From positions 1-64,000 of the forward strand of contig JAFLDO010000028.1 in the NCBI GenBank assembly GCA_017302455.1: a DNA stretch of 64,000 nt, in the 5' to 3' direction. The translations under genes and the position numbers were made by a program. Below the pieces are notes generated by a model, which ran no database searches, had not been told where the DNA came from, and saw only the letters and a program-made list of their open reading frames with translations. Positions 1 through 9,962 of this stretch are shown piece after piece. Origin of the DNA: Accumulibacter sp. (GTDB lineage Bacteria; Pseudomonadota; Gammaproteobacteria; Burkholderiales; Rhodocyclaceae). Position 1 is the first letter of the stretch; each line of letters starts with the position of its first letter.

Positions 1-115
1 GAAAGATGTGTAGAGCCAGGCTCACCGGAGAGCAATTTCGGGAATGCGTATAATACCCTGTTCAGAAATATTAATATTTCGCCGGCAAGGCTTCACAGAA
101 TAAAAGGGGAAGCTG

Positions 116-1492
116 ATGATCCTCGCAGCCAGGCACCTGGTGGACGAAGCGGCGGCAACGGCTACACGACGAGCCGAACTCACCCGTCAGTTGGCGGCCG
201 CGAAGAGTGCATCCGCCGATCTCGCCAGACGACGCGACGCCGCCGATGCAGCGCTTGCCGACTGGCAGGAACGCTGGCAGCAGGGCCTGCGTTCGGCTGG
301 CCTGGCGGGAGATACCGACGTCGGTACGCTCGAAGGGACGCTGAAGCTGTTCGACGACATCGACGACAAACGGCAGGCGATCCGCGAACTGCGTCAGGCA
401 CGCATCGCCGCCATGCAGAAGGACCTCGACGATTTCCGCAGCGAATGTCGCCGCCTGGCCGACCTGCTGGCACCCGCGATGGTTGGCGAGTCACCCGACG
501 AGACAGCCCGGCGGCTCAACGCTCGCCTGCTCCAGGCCAGGGACGATGCACGCGAGGCGGCACGCCTGACCGGCGAGATCGCCAGGGCCGGCGAGCAGAT
601 CGCCGAGGTGGCCGGCGCCATCGACACTGCGAGGGCGGCGGTCGATCCCCTGCTGCGCCTGGCCCGCGCCACCAGTCACGCGGACCTGCACGCCGCGGTC
701 ACCCGGTCCGACACGGCGCGCGCGCTATCCTTGTCCGCCGCTGCGGCCAGGCGCGCCGCCGAAGAGGCAGGCGACGGGCTGCCGCTGGCGGCACTTGCCG
801 CCGCAGTCGACGCCACCGACATGACGCAGGTCACCGTCCGCCTCGCGGAAATCGCTCGTCAGCTGGCCAGCGAGCGCGAACTGCAGGTGACGCTGGCGGC
901 CGAACTCGCTACCGCCGGCACGTCGCTGGCGAGAATCGCCGGCCAGGACGACGCAGCACGCGCCGAGGCGGCGCGCCAGCAGGCGCTCGCCAGCATGGCA
1001 GATGCCGCGGAGCGCTTTATCCAGGTGCATACCGCGGGGCGCCTGCTGCGCTGGGCAATCGATCGCTACCGCGAAACCCGCCAGGGGCCGATGCTGGCGC
1101 GCGCCGGCGAGATCTTCTGCCGCCTGACGCTGGGATCGTTCGCGAAGCTGACCGTCGATTTCGAGGCCAGGCCGCCGTTGCTCGAAGGCCTGCGGGCCGA
1201 CGGGCGGACCGTCGGCATCGGCGGCATGAGCGAGGGCACGCGCGATCAGTTGTATCTCGCCCTGCGCCTGGCCGCGCTGGAAATGCACATCAGCCAGGCG
1301 TGCGCGCTGCCGTTCATCGCCGACGACCTGTTCATCAATTACGACGACGTGCGCGCCCGGGCGGGTATCGAGGCCATCGCCGACCTCTCCAAGACGACGC
1401 AGGTGATCTTCCTCAGCCACCATCCCCATCTCGTTCCGGCCGTGCGGGAGGTGTTTGGCGACGCCGCCAATGTCGTCATGCTTGGCGGATGA
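116..1492 (+). CDS. C-terminal part of a YhaN/SMC-like ATPase, 5'-truncated
   Basis: The 458-residue product has a long Ala/Arg/Glu-rich coiled coil (about residues 1-330), then an ABC-ATPase signature (GGMSEGTRDQLYLALRL), a Walker B-like LPFIADDLF and a terminal switch His (FLSHH). This is the C-terminal half of large YhaN-type proteins, which with a YhaO/SbcD-like nuclease are thought to act in DNA repair. There is no N-terminal Walker A. An in-frame TAA at 101-103 closes the frame upstream, so the N-terminal half is absent rather than off the window edge. The chosen ATG has a good Shine-Dalgarno (AAGGGGA, 104-110), and a TATAAT lies at 49-54, so the remnant may still be expressed. It cannot bind ATP alone unless a partner supplies the P-loop. 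A decaying gene is the likeliest reading. Confidence 0.75.
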   Translation: MILAARHLVDEAAATATRRAELTRQLAAAKSASADLARRRDAADAALADWQERWQQGLRSAGLAGDTDVGTLEGTLKLFDDIDDKRQAIRELRQARIAAMQKDLDDFRSECRRLADLLAPAMVGESPDETARRLNARLLQARDDAREAARLTGEIARAGEQIAEVAGAIDTARAAVDPLLRLARATSHADLHAAVTRSDTARALSLSAAAARRAAEEAGDGLPLAALAAAVDATDMTQVTVRLAEIARQLASERELQVTLAAELATAGTSLARIAGQDDAARAEAARQQALASMADAAERFIQVHTAGRLLRWAIDRYRETRQGPMLARAGEIFCRLTLGSFAKLTVDFEARPPLLEGLRADGRTVGIGGMSEGTRDQLYLALRLAALEMHISQACALPFIADDLFINYDDVRARAGIEAIADLSKTTQVIFLSHHPHLVPAVREVFGDAANVVMLGG

Positions 1493-1637
1493 GTGCCCGG
1501 CTTGGCGTCCCTTCCGCTTCACGACGACGGCTTGCGGGCGGCGCCTCCCAAGCGGACGGCGACTTGCAGGTCCGGGCGTCCAGGCGGCGCCGGGCACATT
1601 GCCGGCCCACGGCCGTCGCCTGCATAATGGCGTTGCG

Positions 1638-2315
1638 ATGACTCCCACCCACCCCCCACTCACCAAGCTCTGGCATCAAGTGCGAGCGCGGCCACGGCTG
1701 GTGACCTCCTGTGTCGCCGGCGCGCTCACCTTCCTGGCTCTGCCGCCGGAACTCGCCCCCTCGACCCGAGCCCTGGTCACCTGGGACGTCGGAGCAGGTC
1801 TCTTTCTGGCACTGGCTTGGGTGATGATGGCCCGAGCATCAGTGGAACATATGCGGTGGCGGGCTCGCATCCAGGATGACGGTGCTGCCGTCGTCCTCTT
1901 TCTCACGGTGGCTGCTGCGCTGGCCAGTCTCGCAGCGATCGTCATCGAACTTTCCGGCCTGGACAACCTCACCCCATTCCGACAGAGCCTGCGCTTGGCC
2001 CTGGTCACGGGAACTTTCGTGGCGTCCTGGCTGCTCGTGCACACCTCGTTCGCGCTTCATTACGCTCACGCCTACTACGGCTCCCGCAGCAGAAATGGCA
2101 ACCCTCCCCTCGAATTCCCCGGCGACGAGCCGCCGGTCTATACCGACTTCCTGTACTTCGCCATCATCGTCGGCATGACCTCGCAGACCGCGGATGTCGC
2201 GATCTCCAGCACACGCATGCGTCGCCTGGCGATGGCGCAAGGCATGATCGCTTTCGCCTTCAACACCACGCTGCTGGCCCTGACCGTCAACATCGCCGCC
2301 GGCCTCCTGGGCTAA
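1638..2315 (+). CDS. DUF1345 family inner-membrane protein
   Basis: This 225-residue, strongly hydrophobic protein has about five membrane segments and the DUF1345 pattern: a basic N-terminus, a central SWLLVHTSFALHYAH stretch and a loop reading DFLYFAIIVGMTSQTADV. The family function is unknown. The ATG at 1638 was chosen because the family motif content begins there; the open frame extends to 1455, but that part looks non-coding. The gene stands alone between the truncated ATPase and a convergent SUMF1 gene. Confidence 0.85.
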   Translation: MTPTHPPLTKLWHQVRARPRLVTSCVAGALTFLALPPELAPSTRALVTWDVGAGLFLALAWVMMARASVEHMRWRARIQDDGAAVVLFLTVAAALASLAAIVIELSGLDNLTPFRQSLRLALVTGTFVASWLLVHTSFALHYAHAYYGSRSRNGNPPLEFPGDEPPVYTDFLYFAIIVGMTSQTADVAISSTRMRRLAMAQGMIAFAFNTTLLALTVNIAAGLLG

Positions 2316-2366
2316 TCCGATCGCGGTCTTTCGGAGGGCTTGCACCGAAGCCCGCTGGCCATCGTC

Positions 2367-3356
2367 CTAGAGGTCCCGGGCAACGCGGAAGCCGAGGTTC
2401 ACGCACCGGCTGCCTGGCGAATTCCAGTTGCGGAAGGACGATCGCAACCAGATCGGAAAACTGTTCCAGGCGCCTCCTCGGCGCACCTTCAAGTGGCCCG
2501 TGACCGGCCCTTGCGGATCGTCGACGGGAGACTCGGCATAGTAAGTGGCGCCGTACCAGTCCGCAACCCACTCCCAGACGTTCCCGTGCATGTCATGCAG
2601 CCCGAGTGCGTTCGCCGCGTAGCTGCCGACCGGCGCTGGAAACGCGGTCGGGTCGTCGGGCTTGATGACGATTTCCTGTACGTGCCCGAATTCGGAATGC
2701 CGCGACAGATCGATGGCGCGAGCGAAGTGCGGCAAATGCGCCGGATCGTCGGAGTTCGCGTAGCGTGTGCCGGTGCCGGCACGATTGGCATACTCCCATT
2801 CCGCTTCCGTCGGCAGGCGATAGCGCTTGCCCTCCTTCTCGCTCAGCCACCGACAGAACGCCAGCGCGTCGTTGTAGCTGACATTGACGACCGGTTGTGT
2901 GTCCACTAGCGCATACCCGGGGTTTCTCCAGGTGTATTGCGGTCGCCGCCCCTCGCACCGCCCCGTGGAAGAGTCGCATCCCCAACCGCCGGCCCCGTCC
3001 GACTCCGCTTCGGTCTGGTAACCGGTTTCGTCGGTGAATCGGCGAAACTGCGCCACCGTAACCTCGAAGCGGCCGAGAAAGAATCCCCGGGTGATACGCA
3101 CGCGGTGTCTTGGATACTCGTCAGCGAAGTAGTCCGGCGTCTTCCCCGAATCCGGGTAGGCCGCAACCAGGGTTTCGGCGGTTTCCGTGCCACCCATGAG
3201 AAACTCGCCGGGCGGCACCAGCACCAGAGACATACCAATGGCATTGAAACTGCCCGTCGCGGGCACCCGCTCGGACGGCGTCAGATGTCCGCAACCGAGC
3301 GACCCAAGGAGAAGGAGAAGACATGCCGCAATGACCAGACCGTGCAGATGCCGCAT
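2367..3356 (-). CDS. SUMF1/formylglycine-generating-enzyme-like lipoprotein
   Basis: A lipoprotein signal with lipobox (LLLLGSLGC, Cys about residue 22) is followed by a SUMF1 domain: LVLVPPGEFLMGG, RFRRFTDETGYQTEAE, LPTEAEWEYANRAG, HDMHGNVWEWVADWYG and the closing NLGFRVARDL. In true formylglycine-generating enzymes, two Cys near the C-terminus bind copper and oxidise a sulfatase Cys. The corresponding stretch here (GAWNSFPIWLRSSFRNW) has neither, so sulfatase maturation is unlikely. No sulfatase gene lies nearby. A structural or binding role at the outer membrane or periplasm is inferred. The ATG at 3356 is preferred over an upstream TTG (3368). Confidence 0.85.
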   Translation of the reverse strand: MRHLHGLVIAACLLLLLGSLGCGHLTPSERVPATGSFNAIGMSLVLVPPGEFLMGGTETAETLVAAYPDSGKTPDYFADEYPRHRVRITRGFFLGRFEVTVAQFRRFTDETGYQTEAESDGAGGWGCDSSTGRCEGRRPQYTWRNPGYALVDTQPVVNVSYNDALAFCRWLSEKEGKRYRLPTEAEWEYANRAGTGTRYANSDDPAHLPHFARAIDLSRHSEFGHVQEIVIKPDDPTAFPAPVGSYAANALGLHDMHGNVWEWVADWYGATYYAESPVDDPQGPVTGHLKVRRGGAWNSFPIWLRSSFRNWNSPGSRCVNLGFRVARDL

Positions 3357-3466
3357 CGGTACCCCCAAAGAAACCAGAAACTATAGCGCAGCCGTGGCGA
3401 GTAGCTGTCGGCGCTTCATCACCGGGAAACGCTGTCTATCGGGCCGGCGCGGTCAACCACGCTGAC

Positions 3467-3507
3467 ACGACGGCCCCGCCGAACGTGGCGTTCGGCGGGG
3501 CCGTCGT
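3467..3507 (-). terminator. Very strong hairpin downstream of citrate synthase
   Basis: A perfect 19-bp GC-rich stem (3467-3485 pairs with 3489-3507) with a three-base loop lies 38 bases beyond the gltA stop. There is no T tract in either direction. It could be a non-canonical terminator or an mRNA 3'-end stabiliser. Confidence 0.6.
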
Positions 3508-3544
3508 CGTTGCCGAGCAGCGTCTGTCGCCGGTCTCTGGCGGA

Positions 3545-4879
3545 TCAGCGCTCCGCGATGGGCACATAGGGCCGAATCGCCTCGCCGATGTAACGTTGCC
3601 GCGGCCTGGCGATATGTTGATCCGACGCTTCGATCATCTCCTTCCACTGGGCAATCCAGCCGATGGTGCGGCCAAGCGCGAACAGGGGCGGAAACATCGC
3701 TGTGGGGAAGCCGATCGCCCGCAACATGATGCCGGAGTAGAAGTCCACGTTCGGGAACAGCTTGCGTTGAACAAAGTAGTCGTCATCGAGGGCGATGCGT
3801 TCGAGTTCGAGCGCCAGCGCGAACAAGGGCTCGTCCGTCTTGCCCAGTTCGGCCAACACCTCGTGGCAGGATTCGCGAAGGATCGCCGCGCGCGGGTCGT
3901 AGTTCTTGTACACCCGGTGGCCGAAGCCGGTAAGCCGGAACGAATCGTTCTTGTCCTTCGCGCGCTTGATGTAGAGGGGAATGCGGTCCTTGTTGCCGAT
4001 CTCTTCCAGCATGTTCACCACCGCCTCGTTCGCGCCTCCGTGGTCCGGCCCCCAGAGCGCCGTGATGCCGGCGGCCACGCAGGCATACGGATTGGCACGG
4101 CTGGAGCCGGCAATGCGCACCGTCGCGGTAGAAGCGTTCTGTTCGTGATCGGCGTGCAACACCAGGAAACGGTTGATGGCGCGAGTCAGTACAGGGTTTA
4201 CCACGTAGGGCTCCGCGGGTATGCCGAAAGCCATCCGGAGGAAGTTCGCGGCGTAGCTCAAATCGTTGCGCGGGTACATGAACGGTCGTCCAAGCGAATA
4301 CTTGAACGCCATGGCACAAATGGTCGGCATTTTGGCAATGAGCCGGTGGGTAGACACCATCCGCGCTTCCGGATCCGTGATGTCGATCTTGTCGTGGTAA
4401 AACGCGCTGAGTGCGCCAACGGTGCCCACCATCACCGCCATCGGGTGGGCATCCCGGCGAAAGCCCGCGAAGAATCGCTTGAACTGCTCGTGGACCATGC
4501 TGTGATGGCCAATCACGTAGCCGAAGTCCGCGAGTTCCGACGGCGTGGGCAGTTTCCCGTAGAGCAGCAGATAACAAACCTCCAGGAAGTCGGCATGCGC
4601 TGCAAGCTCCTCGATCGGGTACCCCCGGTGCAGGAGGATGCCGCGGTCACCGTCGATGTAGGTGATCGCCGAGTCGCAGTTGGCAGTGGACAGGAATCCC
4701 GGGTCGTATGTGAAATAGCCCGTCTCGGCGTAGAGCCGCCGGACATCGATGACCTTGGGACCGTGCGTACCTCCGAGCACCGGAAGGTCGTACTGCTTCC
4801 CGTCGGCGTGCAAGACAAGGGTCACTTTTTCGCCTGCTACCGGCGGCGTGATCGTGAGATCGGGAAGTGCGCGTTGCAT
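3545..4879 (-). CDS. gltA: Citrate synthase
   Basis: Condenses acetyl-CoA with oxaloacetate in the cytoplasm, the entry step of the TCA cycle. The 444-residue product matches the hexameric, Gram-negative-type enzyme in length. The catalytic triad is visible: His280 in [11 protein letters not shown], His321 in [14 protein letters not shown] and Asp378 in NVDFYSG. The N-terminal small domain typical of type II enzymes precedes the helical core. The ATG at 4879 has an excellent AGGAGGG ribosome site 7 bases upstream. The open frame reaches 5134, but that extension lacks family similarity. The gene follows the lactate operon on the same strand after about 260 bases, far enough for its own promoter. 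Confidence 0.97.
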   Translation of the reverse strand: MQRALPDLTITPPVAGEKVTLVLHADGKQYDLPVLGGTHGPKVIDVRRLYAETGYFTYDPGFLSTANCDSAITYIDGDRGILLHRGYPIEELAAHADFLEVCYLLLYGKLPTPSELADFGYVIGHHSMVHEQFKRFFAGFRRDAHPMAVMVGTVGALSAFYHDKIDITDPEARMVSTHRLIAKMPTICAMAFKYSLGRPFMYPRNDLSYAANFLRMAFGIPAEPYVVNPVLTRAINRFLVLHADHEQNASTATVRIAGSSRANPYACVAAGITALWGPDHGGANEAVVNMLEEIGNKDRIPLYIKRAKDKNDSFRLTGFGHRVYKNYDPRAAILRESCHEVLAELGKTDEPLFALALELERIALDDDYFVQRKLFPNVDFYSGIMLRAIGFPTAMFPPLFALGRTIGWIAQWKEMIEASDQHIARPRQRYIGEAIRPYVPIAER

Positions 4880-5140
4880 GTTCCGCCCTCCTTCCTGTGT
4901 AGAGCCCATCATCTGGTGGACGGGACCGGGCGGAAGACGAATCCCGCCTTGGTGGCTGCCGCACTGGCCGTCTTGCGCGTCCCCGGAATTTCGCCAGGAA
5001 AAACCAGTCGGCCGGTCCCATCGAGAGTATAGGCACCGCCTGCAAACGGCGTCAATCCTGAACTGACCTCGGAGTTCATCTCCAGCCGGTCCCCTGAGGA
5101 GCAGTCCAGGGCCGGGCTGGATGTAGTCCGGCAAGCCCTC

Positions 5141-6952
5141 TCAGTGGAAATGGACCTGATCGGCGCCTCTGACCGCACCAACCAGATTGGCGCCGACGAC
5201 TCGCGAGAACACGGTGACGAGAGCGACGATGCCGACGAATATCCCCAGCCACATCAGGCCGTCCATATTCACGGTGGCGGCGGCCACAGCAGCGGCGGCG
5301 GCGGCCACAGGCTTGACGTAAGCCGGAACGATACCGGGGAATACGTACGTCCAGAGCATGTGCAGGATACCGATGATCACCACCAGGAAGACCGAGTGCT
5401 TGAACGTGAACCGGAAGATCTCGGATTCGCGACCGACCAGTCCTGTGGCGCCTGTGGCAACGGCAATCGATTGCGGCGAGATCATCTTCCCGCACACGCC
5501 GCCGCAGGTGTTGGCCGACATCGTGATCACCGGGTCGATACCGAGCTTCTCGGCAGTGACCGCCTGGAGCTTGCCAAACAAGGCGTTGGTCGATGTATCG
5601 GAACCCGTCATGAACACTCCCAGCCAACCGAGAAGACTGGCGAAGAAGGGGAAGGCCGCGCCGGTCGTGGCGAACGCATAACCGAGCGTGATCGCCATGC
5701 CGGAAAAGTTCATGATGTAGGCGAAGCCGAGGATCGTCGCAATGGTCACGATGGGCCATTTGAGGGTCTTCAGCGTATCGCCCGCGACGCCTGCGGCCGT
5801 CTTGAGCGACGCGCCCATGACCATGATCGAGAAGAACCAGGCGAAGAGAATGGCCGTGCCGGCGGCGCTCAGGAAATTGAAGTTATAGACGGCGGGCTTG
5901 GGCTTGCCGGCCTGATCGATCACCATCTTGTCGAGACCGGAAATCGGTATGGCGTAGTCGAAGATCATCTTGGTCGTCTGGTTGAGCGCCTGATTGACCG
6001 GCTTGATACCCCAGGCGCAGACGAAGAGCGACAGGATGATGAAGGGTGCCCAGGCGCGGAAGATCTGCCCGCCGGTGAACTTGAGCGCTTGTTTGCCGAG
6101 GCTCTTGGGTTCATCGGCGAAGTGCCAGCTCTCTTTCGGATGCCAGACCTTGAGGAAGGCGACCGTGCAGACGATCGACGCCAGCGACGCAATGATGTCG
6201 GGAAGCAGCGGTGCGGTGACCGGCGAGTTGGCCGAGAAGAATTGCGCAATGGCGAACGAGCCACCGCTGACGAGGCAAGCGGGCCAGACTTCCAGGCCCT
6301 TCTTCCACCCGGACATGACGACAACCAGATAGAGGGGGATGAAGACGCTGACGATCGGCAGTGTCCGGCCGACCATCTGGCTCAGCGCGAAGTCGGGAAT
6401 TCCCGCGACCTGCCCGCCGACCACGATCGGAATCCCGATGGCACCCCAGGCGACCGGCGCCGTGTTGGCCAACAGACAGATGGACGCCGCATAGAGCGGG
6501 TTGAAGCCGAGCCCGGCCAGCATCGCTGCCGTAATCGCCACTGGGGTACCGAAGCCGGCGGCACCTTCGATGAAGGCACCGAAGGAAAACGCGATCAGCA
6601 GCGCTTGCAGGCGCCGGTCGTCCGAAATCGAGGCGAGCGAGTTCTTGATCACCTCGAACTGCCCTGTCTTCACGGACATGTTGTAGATGAAGAGCGCGGT
6701 GATGACGATCCAGCAGACCGGGAACAGCCCGAATGCGCCACCGTACAGTGTCGCCAGCGCCGCCAGATCCACGGGCATCTTGTAGACGAACACCGCGATC
6801 AGGATGGCCAGTCCGGTGCCTCCCATTGCCGCAAACTGGCCTTTCATGCGCTTGATTGCCAAGGCCCAGAACAGGAAGAAGATCGGGATTGCCGCGACAA
6901 GCGCGGACAATCCGATGTTGCCGAGGGGATCAACATTCATTTGCCACGTCAT
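5141..6952 (-). CDS. lldP: L-lactate permease family transporter
   Basis: A 603-residue polytopic membrane protein of the LctP family, importing L-/D-lactate and related 2-hydroxy acids such as glycolate with protons. About 12-14 hydrophobic segments are visible. Family signatures include AAGFGTPVAITAAMLAGLGF, the FMTGSDTSTNALFG loop and NTCGGVCGKMISPQSIAVA. The start has an AAAGGAG ribosome site. It lies 58 bases downstream of the D-lactate dehydrogenase gene on the same strand. This pairing, with a divergent FadR-type regulator, mirrors the Shewanella dld-II/lldP arrangement and points to lactate as substrate, though glycolate cannot be excluded. Confidence 0.92.
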   Translation of the reverse strand: MTWQMNVDPLGNIGLSALVAAIPIFFLFWALAIKRMKGQFAAMGGTGLAILIAVFVYKMPVDLAALATLYGGAFGLFPVCWIVITALFIYNMSVKTGQFEVIKNSLASISDDRRLQALLIAFSFGAFIEGAAGFGTPVAITAAMLAGLGFNPLYAASICLLANTAPVAWGAIGIPIVVGGQVAGIPDFALSQMVGRTLPIVSVFIPLYLVVVMSGWKKGLEVWPACLVSGGSFAIAQFFSANSPVTAPLLPDIIASLASIVCTVAFLKVWHPKESWHFADEPKSLGKQALKFTGGQIFRAWAPFIILSLFVCAWGIKPVNQALNQTTKMIFDYAIPISGLDKMVIDQAGKPKPAVYNFNFLSAAGTAILFAWFFSIMVMGASLKTAAGVAGDTLKTLKWPIVTIATILGFAYIMNFSGMAITLGYAFATTGAAFPFFASLLGWLGVFMTGSDTSTNALFGKLQAVTAEKLGIDPVITMSANTCGGVCGKMISPQSIAVATGATGLVGRESEIFRFTFKHSVFLVVIIGILHMLWTYVFPGIVPAYVKPVAAAAAAVAAATVNMDGLMWLGIFVGIVALVTVFSRVVGANLVGAVRGADQVHFH

Positions 6953-7010
6953 GGGAGTCTCCTTTGTAATAAGCCACTTGTGTGGCTGTTGTGGCGGCGG
7001 TTGCCAGGGC

Positions 7011-9803
7011 TCAGCAGGCTCCCATGGTTTCCGTACGACTGCACTCTTCCAGCAGGTAGGCAATGGAGCGATAGGGGCGGCCGGTTTCGGCGGTGAGGCC
7101 GATTTCGCAGGTGCGGTTGGTCGAGACCCCCTCGCAACAGTTGGCGGGCAGTGCCTCGTGGACCTTGCGCAGGGCGTGCACGTTGAGTTCTGGGACAACG
7201 AAACCGCGGTCGCCGGCGAAGCCGCAGCAGGTGACGCCGGCGGGTTCGACGATTTCTTCGGCGCAGGCCGCGATCAGGCGGCGCAGCTTGCTGTCGGAAG
7301 CGACGCGGCGGACGCTGCAATTAATATGCAGGGCGATGGGGCCGCGCTTGCGCGTGACCATCAAGCGGGGCAACAGCGCATCGTGAGCGAATTCATGGAA
7401 GTCAAGCACCGTCAGGCGACCGGCGAGGAGCTTCTGCATGCGCACCGAACAGGTGCTGGCATCCATGATCACCGGATAGTGGCCGCCATTGCCATCGTCG
7501 GCAGCCTTGAGCAGCGCAGCGGTCACGCTGTCGGCCATCTGCTCGGCCTCCTCGGCCATGCCCTTGCTGGCCAGCATCTGCCCGCAGCAGAGCTTGTCGA
7601 AGCCTTCCGGCAAGCGCGGATCGTAGCCGGCGCGCACCAGCAACTCGATAATGACTTCCGGCAGGGTTGCCTCGTCGGGGGTGTTGGCGCCGAAGATGCG
7701 GCCGCCGCAAGCGGGGAAATACACCACCGGATCGCCCGCACCGGTACCGCTGTGGGGTTTGGGCGCCCTGCCCGCCTGTGGCATTCCCCGTTTCCAGGCG
7801 CCACGCGAGAGGCGCGCGACGAGGCTTTCGCCGACCACGCTGGAGACGGCATGGCCGATGGACAGGCCGACGCGGGAGACGGTGGCCACCTTGCCGAAAT
7901 TTTCCGCCGTCCAGTGCGCGACCTGATGCGAAGGCGCTTTGTTGCCCAGCCCGCGGCCGCGCAGGCGGCGCGTCAGCTCGCCGGTGTCGATGCCGACCGG
8001 ACAGGCGGTGGAGCAAAGACCGCAGCCGGCGCAGGTGTCGAGGCCGAAGTAGGCAAAATCCTTGCCGACGTCGGCGGCCTCTTCGCCGGCGGCGGCCCGG
8101 CGTGAGAGTTCCCGCCAGCTGACGATGCGCTGGCGCGGCGAAAGGGTCAGGCGGTGCGAGGGGCACAGCGGCTCGCAGAAGCCGCATTCGATGCAGCGGT
8201 CGATGATGTCTTCGGCGGCCGGCATCGGCTTGAGGTTTTTCAGGTGCGCCTGCGGGTCGTCGTTGATGATCACGCCGGGATTCAGCAGGTTATTGGGGTC
8301 GAAGAGCGTCTTGATCCGGCGCATCAGGTCAGTGGCCTGCCGGCCCCATTCCATCTCGACAAAGGGAGCCATGTTGCGGCCTGTCCCGTGCTCGGCCTTG
8401 AGCGAACCGTCGTACTTGTCGATGACCAGTTTGCAGACGTCGTCCATGAAGCGGGCGTAACGTTCCACCTCCGCGGCATCCGAGAAATCCTGGGTAAACA
8501 CGAAATGCAGATTGCCTTCGAGCGCATGCCCGAAGATGATTCCTTCGCTGTAGCCGTGCTGGCGTAACAGCGCCTGCAGGTCGAGCGTGGCGGCGGCCAG
8601 GGATTCGATCGGGAAGGCCACGTCCTCGATGATGACCGTGGTGCCGGCGCGACGCATCGCGCCGACCGAGGGGAAGGTGCCCTTGCGCACTTTCCAGTAC
8701 ATTTCGCAGGTCGCCGGGTCAGTGGAGAACACCGGCGCTTCGACGGTGGCAATGCCGGTCAAGGCGCCGAGTGCTGCGTCAATGCGTTGCTGCAGGAGCG
8801 AGGCGTTTTCCGCGCGCACCTCGATCAGCAGAGCAGCGGCATCGTTGCCCAGCGTCCGGATGATGGGCGGCAAGCCGGGCTTGTCCTCCACCGAGCGCAG
8901 CGCCGGGCGATCGAGCATCTCGACGGCGGAGACCGGCTCCTGCTTGAGGCGGATGACGGCTTGGCAGGCGGTCTCGATGGTCGGGAAGAACACCAGCGTG
9001 CTCGCCTTGCAAGGGTCCTCGACGACGGTGCGGTAGGTGATGCGTGACATGAAGCCGAGCGTCCCCTCCGAACCGATCATCAGGTGAGAGAGAATGTCGA
9101 TCGGGTCTTCGTAGTCGATCAGCGCGTTGAGGCTGTAGCCGGTGGTGTTCTTGATCTTGTACTTGTGGCGGATGCGCGCCGCCAACGTTTCGTCGGCACG
9201 CGTGGTGGCACCCAGGCGTGCCAGTTCGCCGATCAGGGCCGCATGGCTGGCGCGGAAACGGGCGACGCTGAGCGGGTCCTCGGTATCGAGTACCGCCCCG
9301 TCGGCAAACACCACGCGCAAGCCGGCGAGGGTGCGGTAACTGTTCTGCGCCGTACCGCAGCACATACCGGAGGCGTTGTTGGCGGCGATGCCACCTATCT
9401 TGCAGGCGCTGATCGAGGCCGGGTCGGGACCGATCTTGCGGCCATGCGGTGCCAGACGGTAGTTGACCTCGCCGCCGATGATGCCGGGCCCGACGCGCAC
9501 GGTGGCGGCGTCCGGCGCGATTTCACAAGTGGCGAAGGCCTCGCCGATGAGGACCAGGATACCGTCGGTCACCGCCTGCCCCGACAAGCTGGTGCCGGCA
9601 GCACGGAAGGTCAGATGAACACGCTGCTGCGCGGCCACCGCCAGGACGTGCGCCACATCATCTTCGCTCTCCACGACGACCACGACCTGCGGGATCAGCC
9701 GGTAGAAGCTGGCATCGGTGCCCCAGGCCAGCAATCGCAGTTCGTCGGTAATGACGCTTGCTGCGGGGAAATGCGCACGCAGTGCAGAAATGAGTGAGTT
9801 CAT
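7011..9803 (-). CDS. FAD/4Fe-4S D-lactate dehydrogenase (Dld-II type)
   Basis: The 930-residue protein combines an N-terminal PCMH-type FAD-binding domain (FRAAGTSLSGQAVTDG, then PASISACKIGGIAANNASG), a FAD-oxidase C domain with LDRPALRS and HALEGNLHFVFTQDF, two 4Fe-4S motifs (CIECGFCEPLCPS and CAGCGLCSTACPVGID) and C-terminal CCG modules (CCGQML, CCGFAGDRGF). This order and length match Dld-II-type enzymes that pass electrons from D-lactate to the respiratory chain at the inner membrane. D-2-hydroxyglutarate is an alternative substrate for relatives. The start has a GGAGGAGG site upstream. It is first in the lactate operon and divergent from its likely regulator; a palindromic operator lies in between. 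Confidence 0.9.
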   Translation of the reverse strand: MNSLISALRAHFPAASVITDELRLLAWGTDASFYRLIPQVVVVVESEDDVAHVLAVAAQQRVHLTFRAAGTSLSGQAVTDGILVLIGEAFATCEIAPDAATVRVGPGIIGGEVNYRLAPHGRKIGPDPASISACKIGGIAANNASGMCCGTAQNSYRTLAGLRVVFADGAVLDTEDPLSVARFRASHAALIGELARLGATTRADETLAARIRHKYKIKNTTGYSLNALIDYEDPIDILSHLMIGSEGTLGFMSRITYRTVVEDPCKASTLVFFPTIETACQAVIRLKQEPVSAVEMLDRPALRSVEDKPGLPPIIRTLGNDAAALLIEVRAENASLLQQRIDAALGALTGIATVEAPVFSTDPATCEMYWKVRKGTFPSVGAMRRAGTTVIIEDVAFPIESLAAATLDLQALLRQHGYSEGIIFGHALEGNLHFVFTQDFSDAAEVERYARFMDDVCKLVIDKYDGSLKAEHGTGRNMAPFVEMEWGRQATDLMRRIKTLFDPNNLLNPGVIINDDPQAHLKNLKPMPAAEDIIDRCIECGFCEPLCPSHRLTLSPRQRIVSWRELSRRAAAGEEAADVGKDFAYFGLDTCAGCGLCSTACPVGIDTGELTRRLRGRGLGNKAPSHQVAHWTAENFGKVATVSRVGLSIGHAVSSVVGESLVARLSRGAWKRGMPQAGRAPKPHSGTGAGDPVVYFPACGGRIFGANTPDEATLPEVIIELLVRAGYDPRLPEGFDKLCCGQMLASKGMAEEAEQMADSVTAALLKAADDGNGGHYPVIMDASTCSVRMQKLLAGRLTVLDFHEFAHDALLPRLMVTRKRGPIALHINCSVRRVASDSKLRRLIAACAEEIVEPAGVTCCGFAGDRGFVVPELNVHALRKVHEALPANCCEGVSTNRTCEIGLTAETGRPYRSIAYLLEECSRTETMGAC

Positions 9804-9945
9804 TCTTGGCTTCCTCCTCCAGAGACCCGACGGGTGATTACGCCCTTTTTCTGGCAACGCCAGCGGGGCATTCACTCCATAGTAATACGTTGCACTTAAC
9901 GAAAACCGATGGCGCAAAGATTAACCAGGGATAGAATTCACCGGA

Positions 9946-9962
9946 AATTGGTAGTACCAATT
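9946..9962. promoter_or_regulatory. Perfect palindromic operator, PdhR/LldR class
   Basis: AATTGGTAGTACCAATT is an 8-bp perfect inverted repeat around one central base. It matches the known TTGGTnnnACCAA-type sites of PdhR, LldR and GlcC. It sits between the divergent lactate operon (start 9803) and the GntR-family regulator gene (start 10012), so the regulator most likely represses both directions and is released by lactate or a related acid. Confidence 0.8.

Noticed and set aside
5144..7096. Long plus-strand frame of 650 codons opposite the lactate permease
   Set aside because: Low-complexity Asp/Gly/Arg/His-rich translation typical of the complement of a GC-rich gene; the minus strand encodes a clear permease.
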